A stretch of 64,000 nucleotides of DNA from Burkholderiaceae bacterium (GCA_947472645.1 CANJBQ010000005.1:1-64000), one strand, 5' to 3'; shown: positions 9,882-20,432, numbered from the stretch's first letter. The notes: generated by a model from the letters alone, not told the origin. Numbers and translations are program-made.

Positions 9882-11705
9882 TTATTCTACAGTCACACTT
9901 TTTGCAAGATTACGAGGTTTATCCACATCAGTACCTAACCTGAGAGCGGTGTGATACGCCAATAATTGCAAAGGTACTACGTGAAGAATCGGGGACAAGT
10001 TTCCGTAGTTCTCAGGTAGTCGAATAACGTGTATTCCTTCGCTACTGTGTATATTGGCATCGACATCGGCAAATACATACAACTGCCCACTACGCGCTTG
10101 AACTTCTTGCATATTGGATTTCAGTTTTTCTAATAACTCATCATTTGGCGCTACTGTGACTACTGGCATCTCTTTATCAATCAGAGCAAGTGGTCCATGT
10201 TTTAACTCTCCAGCGGGATAGGCCTCTGCATGAATGTATGAAATTTCTTTTAATTTTAGAGCACCTTCGAGTGCAATTGGGAAATGCATTCCTCTGCCCA
10301 GAAAAATGGCATTTTTAAACTTCGCAAACTGCTCACTCCAAGCAATGACTTGAGGCTCTAGCGCTAATACTGCATTTAAAGCTACTGGAAGATGTCTTAG
10401 TCGCTCAATCTCCATCTTTTCTTCTTGGATACTCAGTTGCTTTTCTTTTTTAGCGATAGTTAATGCTAAAAAATACAACCCAACTAACTGCGTTGTAAAT
10501 GCTTTGGTTGAAGCCACCCCAATTTCTGTACCCGCTTTTGTCTGAAACTTCCACTTCGTTTCACGCATCATTGCACTGGTCGCCACATTACAGATAGCGA
10601 GTGTTTTAGTATGCCCCAACGATTGGGCATGCCTCAATGCAGCAAGAGTATCAGCGGTCTCACCTGATTGAGATACGACCACTACTAATGCGTTCGGATT
10701 AGGCACTGAGGAACGATATCGATACTCACTGGCAATCTCGACATTTGTTCTTACCCCTGCGATGCCTTCAATCCAGTACTTTGCTACACAAGCTGAATAA
10801 TAGCTGGTGCCACAAGCAAGTATTAATATATCTTTAATATCTAGCCACTCTTCTGGTGTGGCTCCAAAAATAGATGGCGCTATGGACTCAATATCACCAA
10901 CCGTATTTGCTAATGCAATGGGTTGCTCAAAGATCTCCTTTTGCATGAAGTGCTGGTAGGGGCCTAACTCTACCGAGGCGGCTAACTCAGGGACGTCCTT
11001 CACTGGGCGTTGAACTATTTTCCCCTGAAAATTCATGATTTCAACCCGATCTTTAGAAAGTCTAACGATATCTCCCTCTTCCAGATACGTCATTTTCTGA
11101 GCATGATTAGCAACCGCTAAAGCATCTGATGCCAAGAAGTTTTCTTGATTTCCATAGGCGACGACCAAAGGTGATCCAACCCTTGCGCCAACCAATATAT
11201 CCGTCAAATCACGGGCGATGACGGCTATGGCGTAAGCCCCATGCAGCCTAGACACGGATGCTCGAACCGCCTCTGTTAAATTACGCTGGCTCATTTTAGA
11301 ATATATATCATATATTAAGTGAGCAATTACTTCAGTGTCTGTTTGGGATGTAAATACATAGCCCTTTTGTTGTAATTCTGCGCGCAATGTCTCAAAATTT
11401 TCAATAATGCCGTTATGCACAACGCCAATTAAATCCCCGGAAAAGTGGGGGTGTGCATTATCGGTATTGGGCTTTCCATGAGTCGCCCAACGAGTATGAG
11501 CGATACCTCTTAACCCATTAAATTGAGCGGTGTTGAGTTTAAGATCTTGAACTCGTTCTGTCGTTCTGCTTCTCTGAAGCCCTTGAGGGTCTCCAACCAC
11601 AGCTAAACCGCAGGAATCATACCCACGATACTCAAGTCTTTGCAAACCCTCAACCAGGATATCTACTATATTTCGATTCGAAACTGCCCCAACAATTCCA
11701 CACAT
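9882..11705 (-). CDS. glmS: Glutamine--fructose-6-phosphate aminotransferase
   Basis: First committed step to UDP-GlcNAc: makes glucosamine-6-phosphate from fructose-6-phosphate and glutamine. At 607 residues it has the normal length. The N-terminal class II glutaminase begins [10 protein letters not shown], with the nucleophile Cys2 exposed after Met removal. Two SIS sugar-isomerase domains follow ([17 protein letters not shown] near 300; [37 protein letters not shown] near 475-510). The C-terminus [13 protein letters not shown] is the conserved ammonia-channel/active-site tail. It lies 18 bp after glmU, so the amino-sugar pathway is one operon. I see no glmS ribozyme, as expected in Proteobacteria. 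Confidence 0.97.
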   Translation of the reverse strand: MCGIVGAVSNRNIVDILVEGLQRLEYRGYDSCGLAVVGDPQGLQRSRTTERVQDLKLNTAQFNGLRGIAHTRWATHGKPNTDNAHPHFSGDLIGVVHNGIIENFETLRAELQQKGYVFTSQTDTEVIAHLIYDIYSKMSQRNLTEAVRASVSRLHGAYAIAVIARDLTDILVGARVGSPLVVAYGNQENFLASDALAVANHAQKMTYLEEGDIVRLSKDRVEIMNFQGKIVQRPVKDVPELAASVELGPYQHFMQKEIFEQPIALANTVGDIESIAPSIFGATPEEWLDIKDILILACGTSYYSACVAKYWIEGIAGVRTNVEIASEYRYRSSVPNPNALVVVVSQSGETADTLAALRHAQSLGHTKTLAICNVATSAMMRETKWKFQTKAGTEIGVASTKAFTTQLVGLYFLALTIAKKEKQLSIQEEKMEIERLRHLPVALNAVLALEPQVIAWSEQFAKFKNAIFLGRGMHFPIALEGALKLKEISYIHAEAYPAGELKHGPLALIDKEMPVVTVAPNDELLEKLKSNMQEVQARSGQLYVFADVDANIHSSEGIHVIRLPENYGNLSPILHVVPLQLLAYHTALRLGTDVDKPRNLAKSVTVE

Positions 11706-11723
11706 ACCTTGAATTCTTTCTGA

Positions 11724-13097
11724 TTAATCTTTTGATTTATTTTTTTGTGGACGTTGCCAATCGACACTCAATTGTTTTGCTCGGCTAATCGTCAATTTTT
11801 CAGCTGGGGCGTTTTTCGTCAACGTTGTTCCGGCTCCGATAGTTGCACCTTTGCCGACTGTCACCGGAGCTACCAACTGTGTATCTGAACCAATAAAAGC
11901 ATCATCTTCAATGGTCGTGCGGTGTTTATTCACACCATCATAATTACAAGTAATTGTTCCAGCGCCAATGTTGACACGTTGGCCGACATCCGCATCACCA
12001 ACATACGATAAATGATTTGCTTTACTTCCCAGCCCTATATGACTATTTTTTACTTCGACAAAATTCCCAATATGAGCATGGCTATCAATATGAGTGCCAG
12101 GACGCAGTCTGGCATACGGTCCAATGATCGCCATTTCCTTGACGACACTGCCTTCTATATGAGAAAAAGCTTTAATCTGCGTCTGCACGCCAATCTTTGA
12201 GTCCTTGATGACGCAGTATGGGCCAATCGTTACGCCTGTCGCAATTTCAACAGTTCCTTCAAATATACAACCCACATCAATAGTGACGTCATTGGCGCAT
12301 TGAAAATGACCGCGGATGTCAATCCTAGCAGGATCTATGAGAGTAACTCCTTGAGTAAGAAGTTGATTGGCTAGATGCTCTTGCCATACACGTTCAAGCT
12401 GAGCTAATTGGGAGCGACTATTCACACCCTCCACCTCAAAGGCAAATTCAGGGTGTAATGTTCTGATTGGTACACCTTCTTTAGCGGCAAGACCAACGAT
12501 ATCAGTTAAGTAATATTCGCCCTGTGCATTATTGGGTTGTAGTTGCTGGATCCAGTTTTTAAGATCCTTCGTTGCGCAGGCAATGATTCCCGTATTAATT
12601 TCTCTAATCTGCTTTTGCTCAGAGTTTGCATCTTTTTCCTCAATAATTCCCTCTATTTCAGCATTAAGGTTTCTAATGATTCGACCATATCCAGTAGGGT
12701 CTTGGCGCACTTGCGTCAAAATAGCAAAAGCACCATTTTGAGCTAGACGCAACAATGACTCAAGGGTCTGAGCTTGAATTAAAGGAACATCTCCATATAA
12801 GATCAACGTCGTTTCTGAGCTACTTAAAAGAGGCAATGCCTGCAATACCGCATGTCCCGTTCCCTTTTGTTCTTCTTGACGTGCGATAGAAACTGAATAT
12901 TGGCGCTGATCAATAAAGTCTCTAACTGCCGACTGCCCATGTCCTAGAACCAAGCATGGACATACTTCATATCCTAAGATCTTAATCGTATCTAAGACAT
13001 GCCCTAGCATAGGCTTTCCAGCCAAAGGATGAAGGACTTTAGGCAGAGCCGAGTTCATTCTTTTACCCTGTCCAGCGGCTAATATGACGATATTCAT
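11724..13097 (-). CDS. glmU: Bifunctional GlmU acetyltransferase/uridylyltransferase
   Basis: Acetylates glucosamine-1-phosphate and then transfers UMP to give UDP-GlcNAc for peptidoglycan and lipid A. The N-terminal pyrophosphorylase domain opens with LAAGQGKRMNSALPKVLHPLAGKPM, the nucleotide-binding loop. The C-terminal half (from about residue 250) is a left-handed beta-helix of hexapeptide repeats, including RPGTHIDSHAHIGNFVEVKNS and GAGTITCNYDGVNKHRT, which carry the acetyltransferase His and acetyl-CoA site. At 457 residues it is full length. It is upstream of glmS in the same operon and 32 bp downstream of ttcA. Confidence 0.97.
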   Translation of the reverse strand: MNIVILAAGQGKRMNSALPKVLHPLAGKPMLGHVLDTIKILGYEVCPCLVLGHGQSAVRDFIDQRQYSVSIARQEEQKGTGHAVLQALPLLSSSETTLILYGDVPLIQAQTLESLLRLAQNGAFAILTQVRQDPTGYGRIIRNLNAEIEGIIEEKDANSEQKQIREINTGIIACATKDLKNWIQQLQPNNAQGEYYLTDIVGLAAKEGVPIRTLHPEFAFEVEGVNSRSQLAQLERVWQEHLANQLLTQGVTLIDPARIDIRGHFQCANDVTIDVGCIFEGTVEIATGVTIGPYCVIKDSKIGVQTQIKAFSHIEGSVVKEMAIIGPYARLRPGTHIDSHAHIGNFVEVKNSHIGLGSKANHLSYVGDADVGQRVNIGAGTITCNYDGVNKHRTTIEDDAFIGSDTQLVAPVTVGKGATIGAGTTLTKNAPAEKLTISRAKQLSVDWQRPQKNKSKD

Positions 13098-13129
13098 TGA
13101 ATAAGTATAAGTGTTTTAATTTGGTTACT

Positions 13130-14038
13130 TTAAGTCGATGAGTCTTTGTGCAACGGCATAAGTATTTGCTCAGTAGTGCATGTGCCATCAAAGCCTTCAT
13201 CGATGGCTAGATCTTTTGGCCCCAGGCTAGCCTCAGAATCTAAATGTAGTCCCTTAAAATCAAATAAATTGGCATCTAATAAATGCGACGGTACTACCTG
13301 AGTTAATGATTTAAATAGGCTTTCTACTCGACCAGGGTGTTGCTTTTCCCATTGTTTCAAAAGATCTTTCATTGCATTTCGTTGCAAATTTGGCTGACTT
13401 CCACAGAGGTTGCAAGGAATAATTGGGAACTCTTGGTCCTTGGCATATCTTTCTAAATACTTCTCAGGAACATAAGCTAAGGGCCTTATAACTATATGCT
13501 TGCCATCATCCGATTGGAGCTTTGGTGGCATGGACTTTAGTTGACCGCCATAAAACATATTGAGCAATAGGGTTTCTAAAATATCTTCGCGGTGATGACC
13601 TAAGGCAATCTTCGTTGCTCCCAATTCATCAGCCACTCGATAAAGTATGCCGCGTCTTAAGCGAGAACAAAGCCCGCAGGTGGTTTTCCCTTCAGGGATG
13701 ACCCGCTTGACGATACTATATGTGTCTTGCTCTTCAATGTGAAATGGCACTTGTAATTGCCTTAAATAATTCGGGAGCACCTCCTCCGGGAAACCTGGCT
13801 GTTTTTGATCTAGATTTACAGCAATTAAATCAAAGTGAATCGGTGCACGCTCACGTAATTTGAGCAAAATATCCAACATGGCGTAACTGTCTTTTCCGCC
13901 GGATACACAGACCATGACTTTATCACCGTCTTCAATCATATTAAAGTCACTGATGGCTTGCCCCATGAGTCGACAGAGCTTTTTTACAAGCTTGTTTTCC
14001 TCAAATACTGCCTTTCTAGGATCAACGATTCGGTTCAT
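13130..14038 (-). CDS. ttcA: tRNA 2-thiocytidine(32) synthetase TtcA
   Basis: Thiolates cytidine 32 in certain tRNAs using an iron-sulfur cluster. The ATP-binding PP-loop is [13 protein letters not shown]. Cluster cysteines are in [12 protein letters not shown], with a further Cys pair in [14 protein letters not shown] place the start at the ATG at 14038 ([20 protein letters not shown]), which gives 302 residues and the usual N-terminus. The track's longer ORF to 14131 runs through the coding end of folB. The start is 4 bp after the folB stop, so the gene is in the SDR-folB-ttcA-glmU-glmS run. Confidence 0.94.
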   Translation of the reverse strand: MNRIVDPRKAVFEENKLVKKLCRLMGQAISDFNMIEDGDKVMVCVSGGKDSYAMLDILLKLRERAPIHFDLIAVNLDQKQPGFPEEVLPNYLRQLQVPFHIEEQDTYSIVKRVIPEGKTTCGLCSRLRRGILYRVADELGATKIALGHHREDILETLLLNMFYGGQLKSMPPKLQSDDGKHIVIRPLAYVPEKYLERYAKDQEFPIIPCNLCGSQPNLQRNAMKDLLKQWEKQHPGRVESLFKSLTQVVPSHLLDANLFDFKGLHLDSEASLGPKDLAIDEGFDGTCTTEQILMPLHKDSST

Positions 14039-14042
14039 AGAG

Positions 14043-14438
14043 TTACAAATTTTTCTTTCTAAACAGATCCACCCCAACTCCATCGCAATCTGGATAGACA
14101 TCGGGTTTTTCTGAGGAGACTCGGGCAGCAAGTACTTGAGGGTGCGCTAACATTTTTTCCATGATCTCATCACATAATGTCTCTTGTAATTGAATGTGCC
14201 CATGGCTAACAATCTCTTTAATGGTCTCACGCATAAAATCATAATCGACAACTTCACTAAGTTGATCATCTTTGGGGGTGTTGTGGGCAAGCGGGATATA
14301 TAAATCAATATTAATGATCACGTGTTGCTCTGCTTTTTTTTCAAAATCATGCACACCAATATTAATCAAAATATCATAATTTCTTAAAAACAAGCGCCTA
14401 CAGTTGCTTAACTCAAAAATGCTTTGGGAATTATTCAT
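14043..14438 (-). CDS. folB: Dihydroneopterin aldolase
   Basis: Cleaves 7,8-dihydroneopterin to 6-hydroxymethyl-dihydropterin and glycolaldehyde in folate synthesis. The 131 residues carry the family features: [27 protein letters not shown] at the front, [17 protein letters not shown] in the middle (Tyr and pterin-contact region) and [13 protein letters not shown], holding the pterin-binding Glu. The C-terminus [18 protein letters not shown] is normal. It starts 6 bp after the SDR gene stop. Pairing with a pteridine-reductase-type SDR makes a two-gene pterin module. Confidence 0.9.
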   Translation of the reverse strand: MNNSQSIFELSNCRRLFLRNYDILINIGVHDFEKKAEQHVIINIDLYIPLAHNTPKDDQLSEVVDYDFMRETIKEIVSHGHIQLQETLCDEIMEKMLAHPQVLAARVSSEKPDVYPDCDGVGVDLFRKKNL

Positions 14439-14444
14439 ATTTCC

Positions 14445-15221
14445 TTATTTAATTTTTGTTAAAAACATCACATCTCGTTGCGAGGTCTGCAAGTGTTGGC
14501 CGCCATCGACATAAATAACATCTCCCGTCATTGCTGAGGCTTGGTTTAAAAATAAAACGGCTTGAGCAATGTCCTTAGGAGTAGATGATTGACCAAGCAA
14601 GACCTCCTGATGCGCCTGAGCAAAACCATCAGCGCTTTGATCTCCAGAAGTCAATGTAATTCCTGGAGCAATCCCCATGACCCGTATTTGCGGCGCAAAA
14701 TACATCGCTTGCATTTTGACGGCTGTATCTAGTGCGCTCTTCGATAAAGTGTAAGAAAAATAATCGGGGTTTAAGTTACTTAATTTTTGATCAAGAATAT
14801 GAACAATGAGTCCTTTTTCCATGGGTCTTATTCTTAATTGTTCAAAATAAACCTTACTTAAAATGAGAGGAGCCGCAAGATTAATCGTGCAGTTTTTGAT
14901 AATGTTTTGATATTGAACGCTAGCTGGGTCATCATATTCAAAACGAGAAGCATTATTCACAATACAATTAGGCAAGCCAAGTTGGTCAATGCAGTGAGGA
15001 ATAAGCTGCTCTACTTCTGACTCATTTTCAAGATCAGCCTGAAGACCTATTGCACGACGTCCGAGTGCTTTTATTTGAGAAATGGTTTCTAGTGCCTCTT
15101 GCTTTGATTTACCATAGTGAATGGCAATATCCCAGCCTGCCCTGGCCATTTCTAGAGCAATCGTTTGGCCAATGCGTTTAGCCGCGCCAGTAATTAAAGC
15201 AATTTTTTGAGATTCAGTCAT
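14445..15221 (-). CDS. SDR oxidoreductase, pteridine-reductase / FolM-like
   Basis: A 258-residue short-chain dehydrogenase. The cofactor loop is TGAAKRIG rather than the usual TGxxxGIG; the TGxxKRxG form is typical of pteridine reductases (PTR1, FolM) that use NADPH. NNASRFEYDD follows the NNAS motif, and YTLSKSALD supplies the catalytic Tyr-x-x-x-Lys. The C-terminus GDVIYVDGGQHL is normal. Being the first gene of a run into folB supports a pterin substrate such as dihydromonapterin or dihydrofolate. Sequence alone cannot exclude another carbonyl substrate. It diverges from midA with 19 bp between the starts. Confidence 0.78.
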   Translation of the reverse strand: MTESQKIALITGAAKRIGQTIALEMARAGWDIAIHYGKSKQEALETISQIKALGRRAIGLQADLENESEVEQLIPHCIDQLGLPNCIVNNASRFEYDDPASVQYQNIIKNCTINLAAPLILSKVYFEQLRIRPMEKGLIVHILDQKLSNLNPDYFSYTLSKSALDTAVKMQAMYFAPQIRVMGIAPGITLTSGDQSADGFAQAHQEVLLGQSSTPKDIAQAVLFLNQASAMTGDVIYVDGGQHLQTSQRDVMFLTKIK

Positions 15222-15240
15222 TAAGGTTTATAGAACATTT

Positions 15241-16470
15241 ATGGACATATTAACAAGTAGTGAAGCTTTAGAGCATTGCAAACTATTATCCAACCTTATT
15301 GATGAAGAAATTCAAAAACATGCTGGAAGGCTCAATTTTTCTCAATTTATGGCTTTGGTCCTATATTCACCTAATTATGGCTACTATACGTCCGGCTCAT
15401 TCAAATTTGGTTCAAAGGGTGATTTTATTACAGCCCCAGAAATTAGTCCTTTGTTTGGTTCCACAATTGCCAGGACGATCTCGCCAGTCCTACAGTATTT
15501 TTTGGACAAGAATCAACCCAGCTCAATTCTAGAGTTTGGTGCAGGATCCGGAAAGCTTTGCCAAGATATTTTGACTTCTCTTCATCAAATTAACCAACTG
15601 CCTAAAAAATACCTCATTTTAGAAGTTTCTCCAGAACTCAGAGATCGTCAAAAAACGCTCTTAGTCAATTTTTTAAATAAGCATCACTACCCCATCTCCA
15701 TTGAATGGGTTACAGATATCCCAACTCACTTTGATGGGGTTGTTATTGCTAATGAAGTTTTAGATGCCATCCCAGTCGACCTCGTTATCAAACACAACAA
15801 TCACTGGCATTACTGGTGTGTGAGTAGGAGCCCCAAAGCTAGCTCGCCGTCCTTCTCTGACCATTGGCAATGGACACTTGGGGAGCAGGTACCCACAGAC
15901 ATCTTACCGTCATATCTTATCGAGTCAATCCTTCAGTATCCGCAAGGTTACATCACAGAAATTCATCCACAATCGAATGCGTGGATAAATGCGGTTGCTA
16001 ATTCCATTCATCAAGGACTCTTTTTAACCTTTGATTATGGATTCCCAGAAAAAGAATACTATCATCCGCAACGTCATCAGGGTACACACATGGCGCACCA
16101 TCGTCATCAAGCCATCCCTGACATGTTTTACTTGCCAGGGCTTTGTGATATTACATCTCATGTCGAATGGTCTTCGCTCAATAGAACCGCAGTGGGTAAT
16201 GGTATGAGTCTCATGAATTATCAAAGCCAAGGTGCGTATCTGCTACATGCTGGGATTGGTGATTTATTTTTATCGAGTACCGATCCTACCAACGCTAAGG
16301 ATTATGCTATAGCCGCAAATGCTTTTCAGAAATTAATTTCAGAAGCAGAAATGGGTGAGCTTTTTAAAACGATTGCTTGGTCACGAAATATGCCCAATGA
16401 TGTTGCCTTTGAAAATCTCTGCGCTTCGCTACCTGGGTTTAAAGACAAGCAGCGATTGCTTGAAGCCTAG
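15241..16470 (+). CDS. MidA/NDUFAF7-type SAM-dependent methyltransferase
   Basis: The 409 residues match the DUF185 family, whose mitochondrial member NDUFAF7 dimethylates an arginine in complex I. Markers are YSPNYGYYTSG near 43, GDFITAPEISPLFG near 60, the SAM-binding LEFGAGSGKLCQDIL near 100, and IANEVLDAIPVD near 170. The last 32 bp overlap the end of the convergent cca gene. An NDUFA9-like gene lies two genes away, so complex I assembly or stability is a possible common theme, though no nuo genes are visible. The bacterial function is unproven. Confidence 0.88.
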   Translation: MDILTSSEALEHCKLLSNLIDEEIQKHAGRLNFSQFMALVLYSPNYGYYTSGSFKFGSKGDFITAPEISPLFGSTIARTISPVLQYFLDKNQPSSILEFGAGSGKLCQDILTSLHQINQLPKKYLILEVSPELRDRQKTLLVNFLNKHHYPISIEWVTDIPTHFDGVVIANEVLDAIPVDLVIKHNNHWHYWCVSRSPKASSPSFSDHWQWTLGEQVPTDILPSYLIESILQYPQGYITEIHPQSNAWINAVANSIHQGLFLTFDYGFPEKEYYHPQRHQGTHMAHHRHQAIPDMFYLPGLCDITSHVEWSSLNRTAVGNGMSLMNYQSQGAYLLHAGIGDLFLSSTDPTNAKDYAIAANAFQKLISEAEMGELFKTIAWSRNMPNDVAFENLCASLPGFKDKQRLLEA

Positions 16471-17542
16471 CTGCTGCGACGGCAGCTTGAATCATCTTTC
16501 CGTCTTGAGAGGCGGTCTTTTTTGCAATAGCTCCAGAATCAATAGATAAAGCTGCGAGGATGCGCTTGTCCCACATGAAAGTGTCTACACCGATCGATTG
16601 TGCCGCTAGAAGAGCCTTTTCTAACCGCGCTGGCTTTCGCCAAAGATCTACTTGATCGAAGAAGGCTAATGTTGAGGCTGCATCTGCTAAGGCGCCGGAA
16701 TGATTACTCAGTAGAAGATGGAATATTTTGGCAAATTGCTGGAGGTCATTAGGAATTTTCCACTGAACAACCCAATGATCTAATTGATCTATATGGATTT
16801 GACTCAGCAAATAAGCGAGTTGTGTCGATAAATCTTGCTGATGATGCGCCCCTAAATAAACGAGCTCTTTGGTCTTTTTAAATATTGTCGGTTGCTCAAA
16901 ATCTGGCGGGAAGAATAATTCTGATGCATTGATATCTTGTAAAACATCTAGCATTCTGGAGGGGTCTTTTTCTAAAAGGCCCTTACTGAGTTCTTGCCAA
17001 ACTCTCTCTGCAACCAAATATTTGAGCTCCCCATCCACCACCATTTGTTTCACCAGATTGTGCGTGCTTGGGTCAACTTTAAAATCTATTAGTTTTGCCA
17101 TGAACCTTGCCAAGCGCAAAATCCTTAAAGGATCTTCCTCAAATGCCGGACTGACATGTTTCAATATTTTTTTAGCTATATCGTGCTGCCCTCCAAATGG
17201 ATCAATTAAGGAACCGATCATTTCGCCCTCAAGGTTAATTTCTTGCGCTATCGCGTTGATCGTAAAATCCCTACGAAATAAATCTTGCTCTAAAGTTATC
17301 TCGGGGTTGGCATAAAAAGTAAACCCCTTGTAGCCATGGCCAGACTTTCTTTCAGTCCTTGCAAGGGCATACTCTTCTTTGGTTTGAGGGTGCAAAAAAA
17401 CAGGAAAATCTTGTCCAATGGGCTGAAATCCCTTTGCCAGCATTTCTTCTGGGGATGATCCCACAACAACAAAGTCTTTATCTTGCGCCTCTAGACCGAG
17501 CAACTGATCGCGTAGATAACCTCCAACGATATAGATCTTCAC
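16439..17542 (-). CDS. cca: CCA-adding tRNA nucleotidyltransferase
   Basis: Adds or repairs the 3' CCA end of tRNAs. The class II nucleotidyltransferase head is clear: IYIVGGYLRDQLLGLEAQDKDFVVVG with the catalytic Asp pair, ALARTERKSGHGYKGF and RRDFTINAIA. RILRLARF is the neck-domain motif. At 367 residues there is no C-terminal HD phosphohydrolase domain like that of E. coli Cca (412), so this is the short form. The start overlaps the NDUFA9-like gene by 4 bp; the end overlaps midA by 32 bp. Confidence 0.93.
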   Translation of the reverse strand: MKIYIVGGYLRDQLLGLEAQDKDFVVVGSSPEEMLAKGFQPIGQDFPVFLHPQTKEEYALARTERKSGHGYKGFTFYANPEITLEQDLFRRDFTINAIAQEINLEGEMIGSLIDPFGGQHDIAKKILKHVSPAFEEDPLRILRLARFMAKLIDFKVDPSTHNLVKQMVVDGELKYLVAERVWQELSKGLLEKDPSRMLDVLQDINASELFFPPDFEQPTIFKKTKELVYLGAHHQQDLSTQLAYLLSQIHIDQLDHWVVQWKIPNDLQQFAKIFHLLLSNHSGALADAASTLAFFDQVDLWRKPARLEKALLAAQSIGVDTFMWDKRILAALSIDSGAIAKKTASQDGKMIQAAVAAARLQAIAACL

Positions 17543-18453
17543 TTTAAAAGACTATCCAAGGGGGTTGGCGACACACCAAATACCTCTGATAACGCATTTG
17601 CTTGTCCTTGTGGAAGAATGCTAGGTAACTTCATTGAAGCAATGTTATCTCGAGACATGATTGTTTTTCCAGGTACTTTTTCTAATAGTAATGCCTGTAA
17701 ATATCCCGCCCATTTTGGTAAGGGAATAACTGGTCTTGATAAACCTTGTTTTTTTGCAGCAAATTGAATAATTTGTTTTAATGTTAAAACTTCAGGTCCT
17801 GCCACATCATAACTTTGATGAATTGTTGTCAGCATCTCAATTGCCGCAACAAACGCTTGTGCAACGTCTTGAACTGCGACAGGTTGAAAAAGATTTCCGG
17901 CTCCGGATAAAGGCATTACAGGAAAGTATTTTTGTAAAGTTCCAAACATATTAATGAAGCTGTCATCAGGTCCAAAAATCACTGATGGTCTGAAAATTGT
18001 CCAATCTAGACCTGAATTTTTAACAAGCTCTTCTGCCACTCCTTTACTTCTCAAATACATTGATGGTCCATATTTATCTGCCCCTAATGCACTCATATGA
18101 ATGTATCTTTTTAGACCAAATTTTTGCATCGAATTCATAACAAATATAGGGATATCAATATGCGCTTGTTGAAACTCTGGGCCATAGGGCAGAATGTTTT
18201 GAGCATGTAATACGCCAACTAAATTGATAACGACATCATTGGGCTGCAATGTTTTTATTACCTCATCCACGTTTGCTTGAGATATGGCCTGAATAATCAT
18301 CGCCTTAGATACGCTATTTTTCTCAATGATGTTAATGAGTTTTTGATGACGGGTTGGAACAATACTTATGTAATTAAGTGCGCTTAATCTTTTTGTTATA
18401 TGTTTTCCCACAAACCCGGACCCACCAATTACTAAAACCTTAGGCTTCATCAT
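17539..18453 (-). CDS. NDUFA9-like NAD(P)-binding protein
   Basis: An atypical short-chain dehydrogenase/epimerase of 304 residues, the type annotated as complex I NDUFA9 subunit family in Burkholderiales. GGSGFVGKHITKRL is the Rossmann loop, VINLVGVLH and ALGADKYGPSMYLRSKGVAEELVKNSGLDWTIFRPSVIFGP are the family's central segments. The catalytic Tyr-x-x-x-Lys is replaced by MYLRSK, where Tyr and Lys are spaced Y-L-R-S-K. Two ATGs (18453, 18450) follow a GGAG; the second has better spacing. It sits between slt and cca and overlaps cca by 4 bp. The link to respiration is inferred from the family name only. Confidence 0.85.
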   Translation of the reverse strand: MMKPKVLVIGGSGFVGKHITKRLSALNYISIVPTRHQKLINIIEKNSVSKAMIIQAISQANVDEVIKTLQPNDVVINLVGVLHAQNILPYGPEFQQAHIDIPIFVMNSMQKFGLKRYIHMSALGADKYGPSMYLRSKGVAEELVKNSGLDWTIFRPSVIFGPDDSFINMFGTLQKYFPVMPLSGAGNLFQPVAVQDVAQAFVAAIEMLTTIHQSYDVAGPEVLTLKQIIQFAAKKQGLSRPVIPLPKWAGYLQALLLEKVPGKTIMSRDNIASMKLPSILPQGQANALSEVFGVSPTPLDSLLK

Positions 18454-18461
18454 CTTCTCCC

Positions 18462-20432
18462 TTAAGGTAAATTAGAACTAGTTGCTTGGGCTGGATTTAC
18501 CGTTCCCAATTTTTCTTTTAAAGACTGAGGTTTTCCAGTGCTGAGTATTTCATAATAAACGGCATTCGAAAGTACATTTTTCACATAAGTCCTTGTTTCA
18601 TTAAATGGAATCGTTTCAGCAAATATTTCCATACTAACCGGCTTCGTTAACGTTTGACGCCACTGCTTTGGCCTTCCTGGTCCAGCGTTGTAGGCTCCTG
18701 AGGCCAAACCCCATGAACCATCCATATCATTTAAAACCATATTTAAGTAGTTACTTCCCAAGGTCAAATTTGTCTGCAGATCCGACAACTTATCAATCGA
18801 GTAGTCTGTCATGCCAATCTTTTTGGCCACATATTGCCCAGTCGTTGGCATAACTTGCATCAACCCAGAAGCTCCAACAGATGATTTAGCCGCCATCACA
18901 AATCGGGACTCTTGACGAATTAACCCATATACCCAATTAATATCAAGGTGAATCTGTTTTGTAATGGGTTGAAGTTTTTCTAAGAACGGGGTGGGGTAGC
19001 GTAAAGAAAAATTATGTTCAGATTTGGTTCTATCTGCCGTGTTGACTGTTCGATCTAGCAGGTTTATCTTTTTCCCATATTCTGCAGCAGCTAATAATTC
19101 ACGATCAGTCATATTTCGAAGCTCCCAATTCCACTCACGGTTTCCTTCTGTTCGTAGATTCATACCATATAGTTTGGCCGCTTTTTCAAATGCGGGTAAA
19201 TGTGAAGCAATTGACTTTGTATCACTCTCATTTAATATCGTCTTAGGTGGAACGGTGATGGGGCGACCTAACTCCTCTAGCGATAGCTGTGCATAAAAAT
19301 TGTATTGACTTGTCAGTTTTTCGAATACATCATTTGCGCGGCTATCGCCAAGCTCTTTAAGCGCCTTTCCATACCAAAAGGTCCAAGCTGGATCCCGCGC
19401 TCTTATAGTCTCTGGCATCGTCTCAATGGATTCTTTAACGAGCTTCCAATCCTTTTCCCGAAGTGCTACTCTGATTTTCCACTCAGAAGACTCAGCAGAT
19501 AAGAGCTCACTTTGCCCTAAGGCATGCTGTTGCCGAAAAGCCTCAATTGCAGAACTATCTAATTTTTTTGCTAGAAACTGCCCAATAACACCCCAGGCCA
19601 TACCTTTGTATTCAGCATGATGTTTCCAGTCATGTTCTACTATCGTTTTCATCGCTAAATTTGGATTAGTTCGCGCCTTTTTGACGATGTTAGCGATAGG
19701 ATCTTCTACGCCCATCTTTTGAGACATAGAATCAAAGTTCATTTCTAGGGCTGTACGACTAATACTGAGGGTTTCATTTCTGGTTAGGCCACCTCTTAAA
19801 TATAATTGAGCCACAAGATCAGGACAGGCTTCTCCAAAATACTTTGGATCAATCAGTATTAACTTAGCTGATGCTGCAACACTCTTTGGAGACTCGCCCT
19901 TAGCCAATCGTGATTGCATGGCATAACACTTCAATTGAGTGTCGTCATCTAAAACAAATTGAGGAAACTCAAGATCAAAGTTGGCCCATTCTTGTCTCTT
20001 TCCTAATACCAGTAACCAATCGTTGCGGAGTCGGTCTGCTAAGGCAGCACCTTTATATTTTTTTAAAAATTGATTCACCTCATTATCGGCATCTGTCGCT
20101 GCATTAGGCCGTCCAGCAGCATCATACAAACGCGGTTTAATTTTGAAATACTCTACATAATCCGCCACTTCATAATCACTTAACTGATTGGCTAGTTGAA
20201 TTGCTCTCAATAAATCGTTTTTACGAGATGCTTCTCTAAGGTCTATAAACATCTTATCCTTATCCGATAAGTCACCCCCTTTTTTAGATGTATTAGAAGA
20301 TGCTTGTGCAGAAGAAGCTGGGGATTTATTATTCGTTGAGCTCTTCGCAAAACTAACTAGGCTTATACTCAAAGTAAGTAGGATGATCATCCTAGTCATT
20401 TTGATAGTAAGCTTTTGATATTGACTGTTCAT
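18462..20432 (-). CDS. slt: Soluble lytic murein transglycosylase
   Basis: Cleaves the MurNAc-GlcNAc bond of peptidoglycan in the periplasm. From the ATG at 20432 the protein is 656 residues with a signal-peptide-like start (ILLTLSISLVSFA). A long helical superhelix (about 50-470) and the C-terminal SLT domain follow: WVYGLIRQESRFVMAAKSSVGASGLMQVMPTTG, with the catalytic Glu in RQESRF, then GLASGAYNAGPGR. The track's start at 20471 is a TTG giving a longer N-terminus before the signal peptide; ATGs at 20399 and 20390 are also possible. It is first in the slt / NDUFA9-like / cca operon and divergent from the cyclo-ligase gene. Confidence 0.93.
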   Translation of the reverse strand: MNSQYQKLTIKMTRMIILLTLSISLVSFAKSSTNNKSPASSAQASSNTSKKGGDLSDKDKMFIDLREASRKNDLLRAIQLANQLSDYEVADYVEYFKIKPRLYDAAGRPNAATDADNEVNQFLKKYKGAALADRLRNDWLLVLGKRQEWANFDLEFPQFVLDDDTQLKCYAMQSRLAKGESPKSVAASAKLILIDPKYFGEACPDLVAQLYLRGGLTRNETLSISRTALEMNFDSMSQKMGVEDPIANIVKKARTNPNLAMKTIVEHDWKHHAEYKGMAWGVIGQFLAKKLDSSAIEAFRQQHALGQSELLSAESSEWKIRVALREKDWKLVKESIETMPETIRARDPAWTFWYGKALKELGDSRANDVFEKLTSQYNFYAQLSLEELGRPITVPPKTILNESDTKSIASHLPAFEKAAKLYGMNLRTEGNREWNWELRNMTDRELLAAAEYGKKINLLDRTVNTADRTKSEHNFSLRYPTPFLEKLQPITKQIHLDINWVYGLIRQESRFVMAAKSSVGASGLMQVMPTTGQYVAKKIGMTDYSIDKLSDLQTNLTLGSNYLNMVLNDMDGSWGLASGAYNAGPGRPKQWRQTLTKPVSMEIFAETIPFNETRTYVKNVLSNAVYYEILSTGKPQSLKEKLGTVNPAQATSSNLP

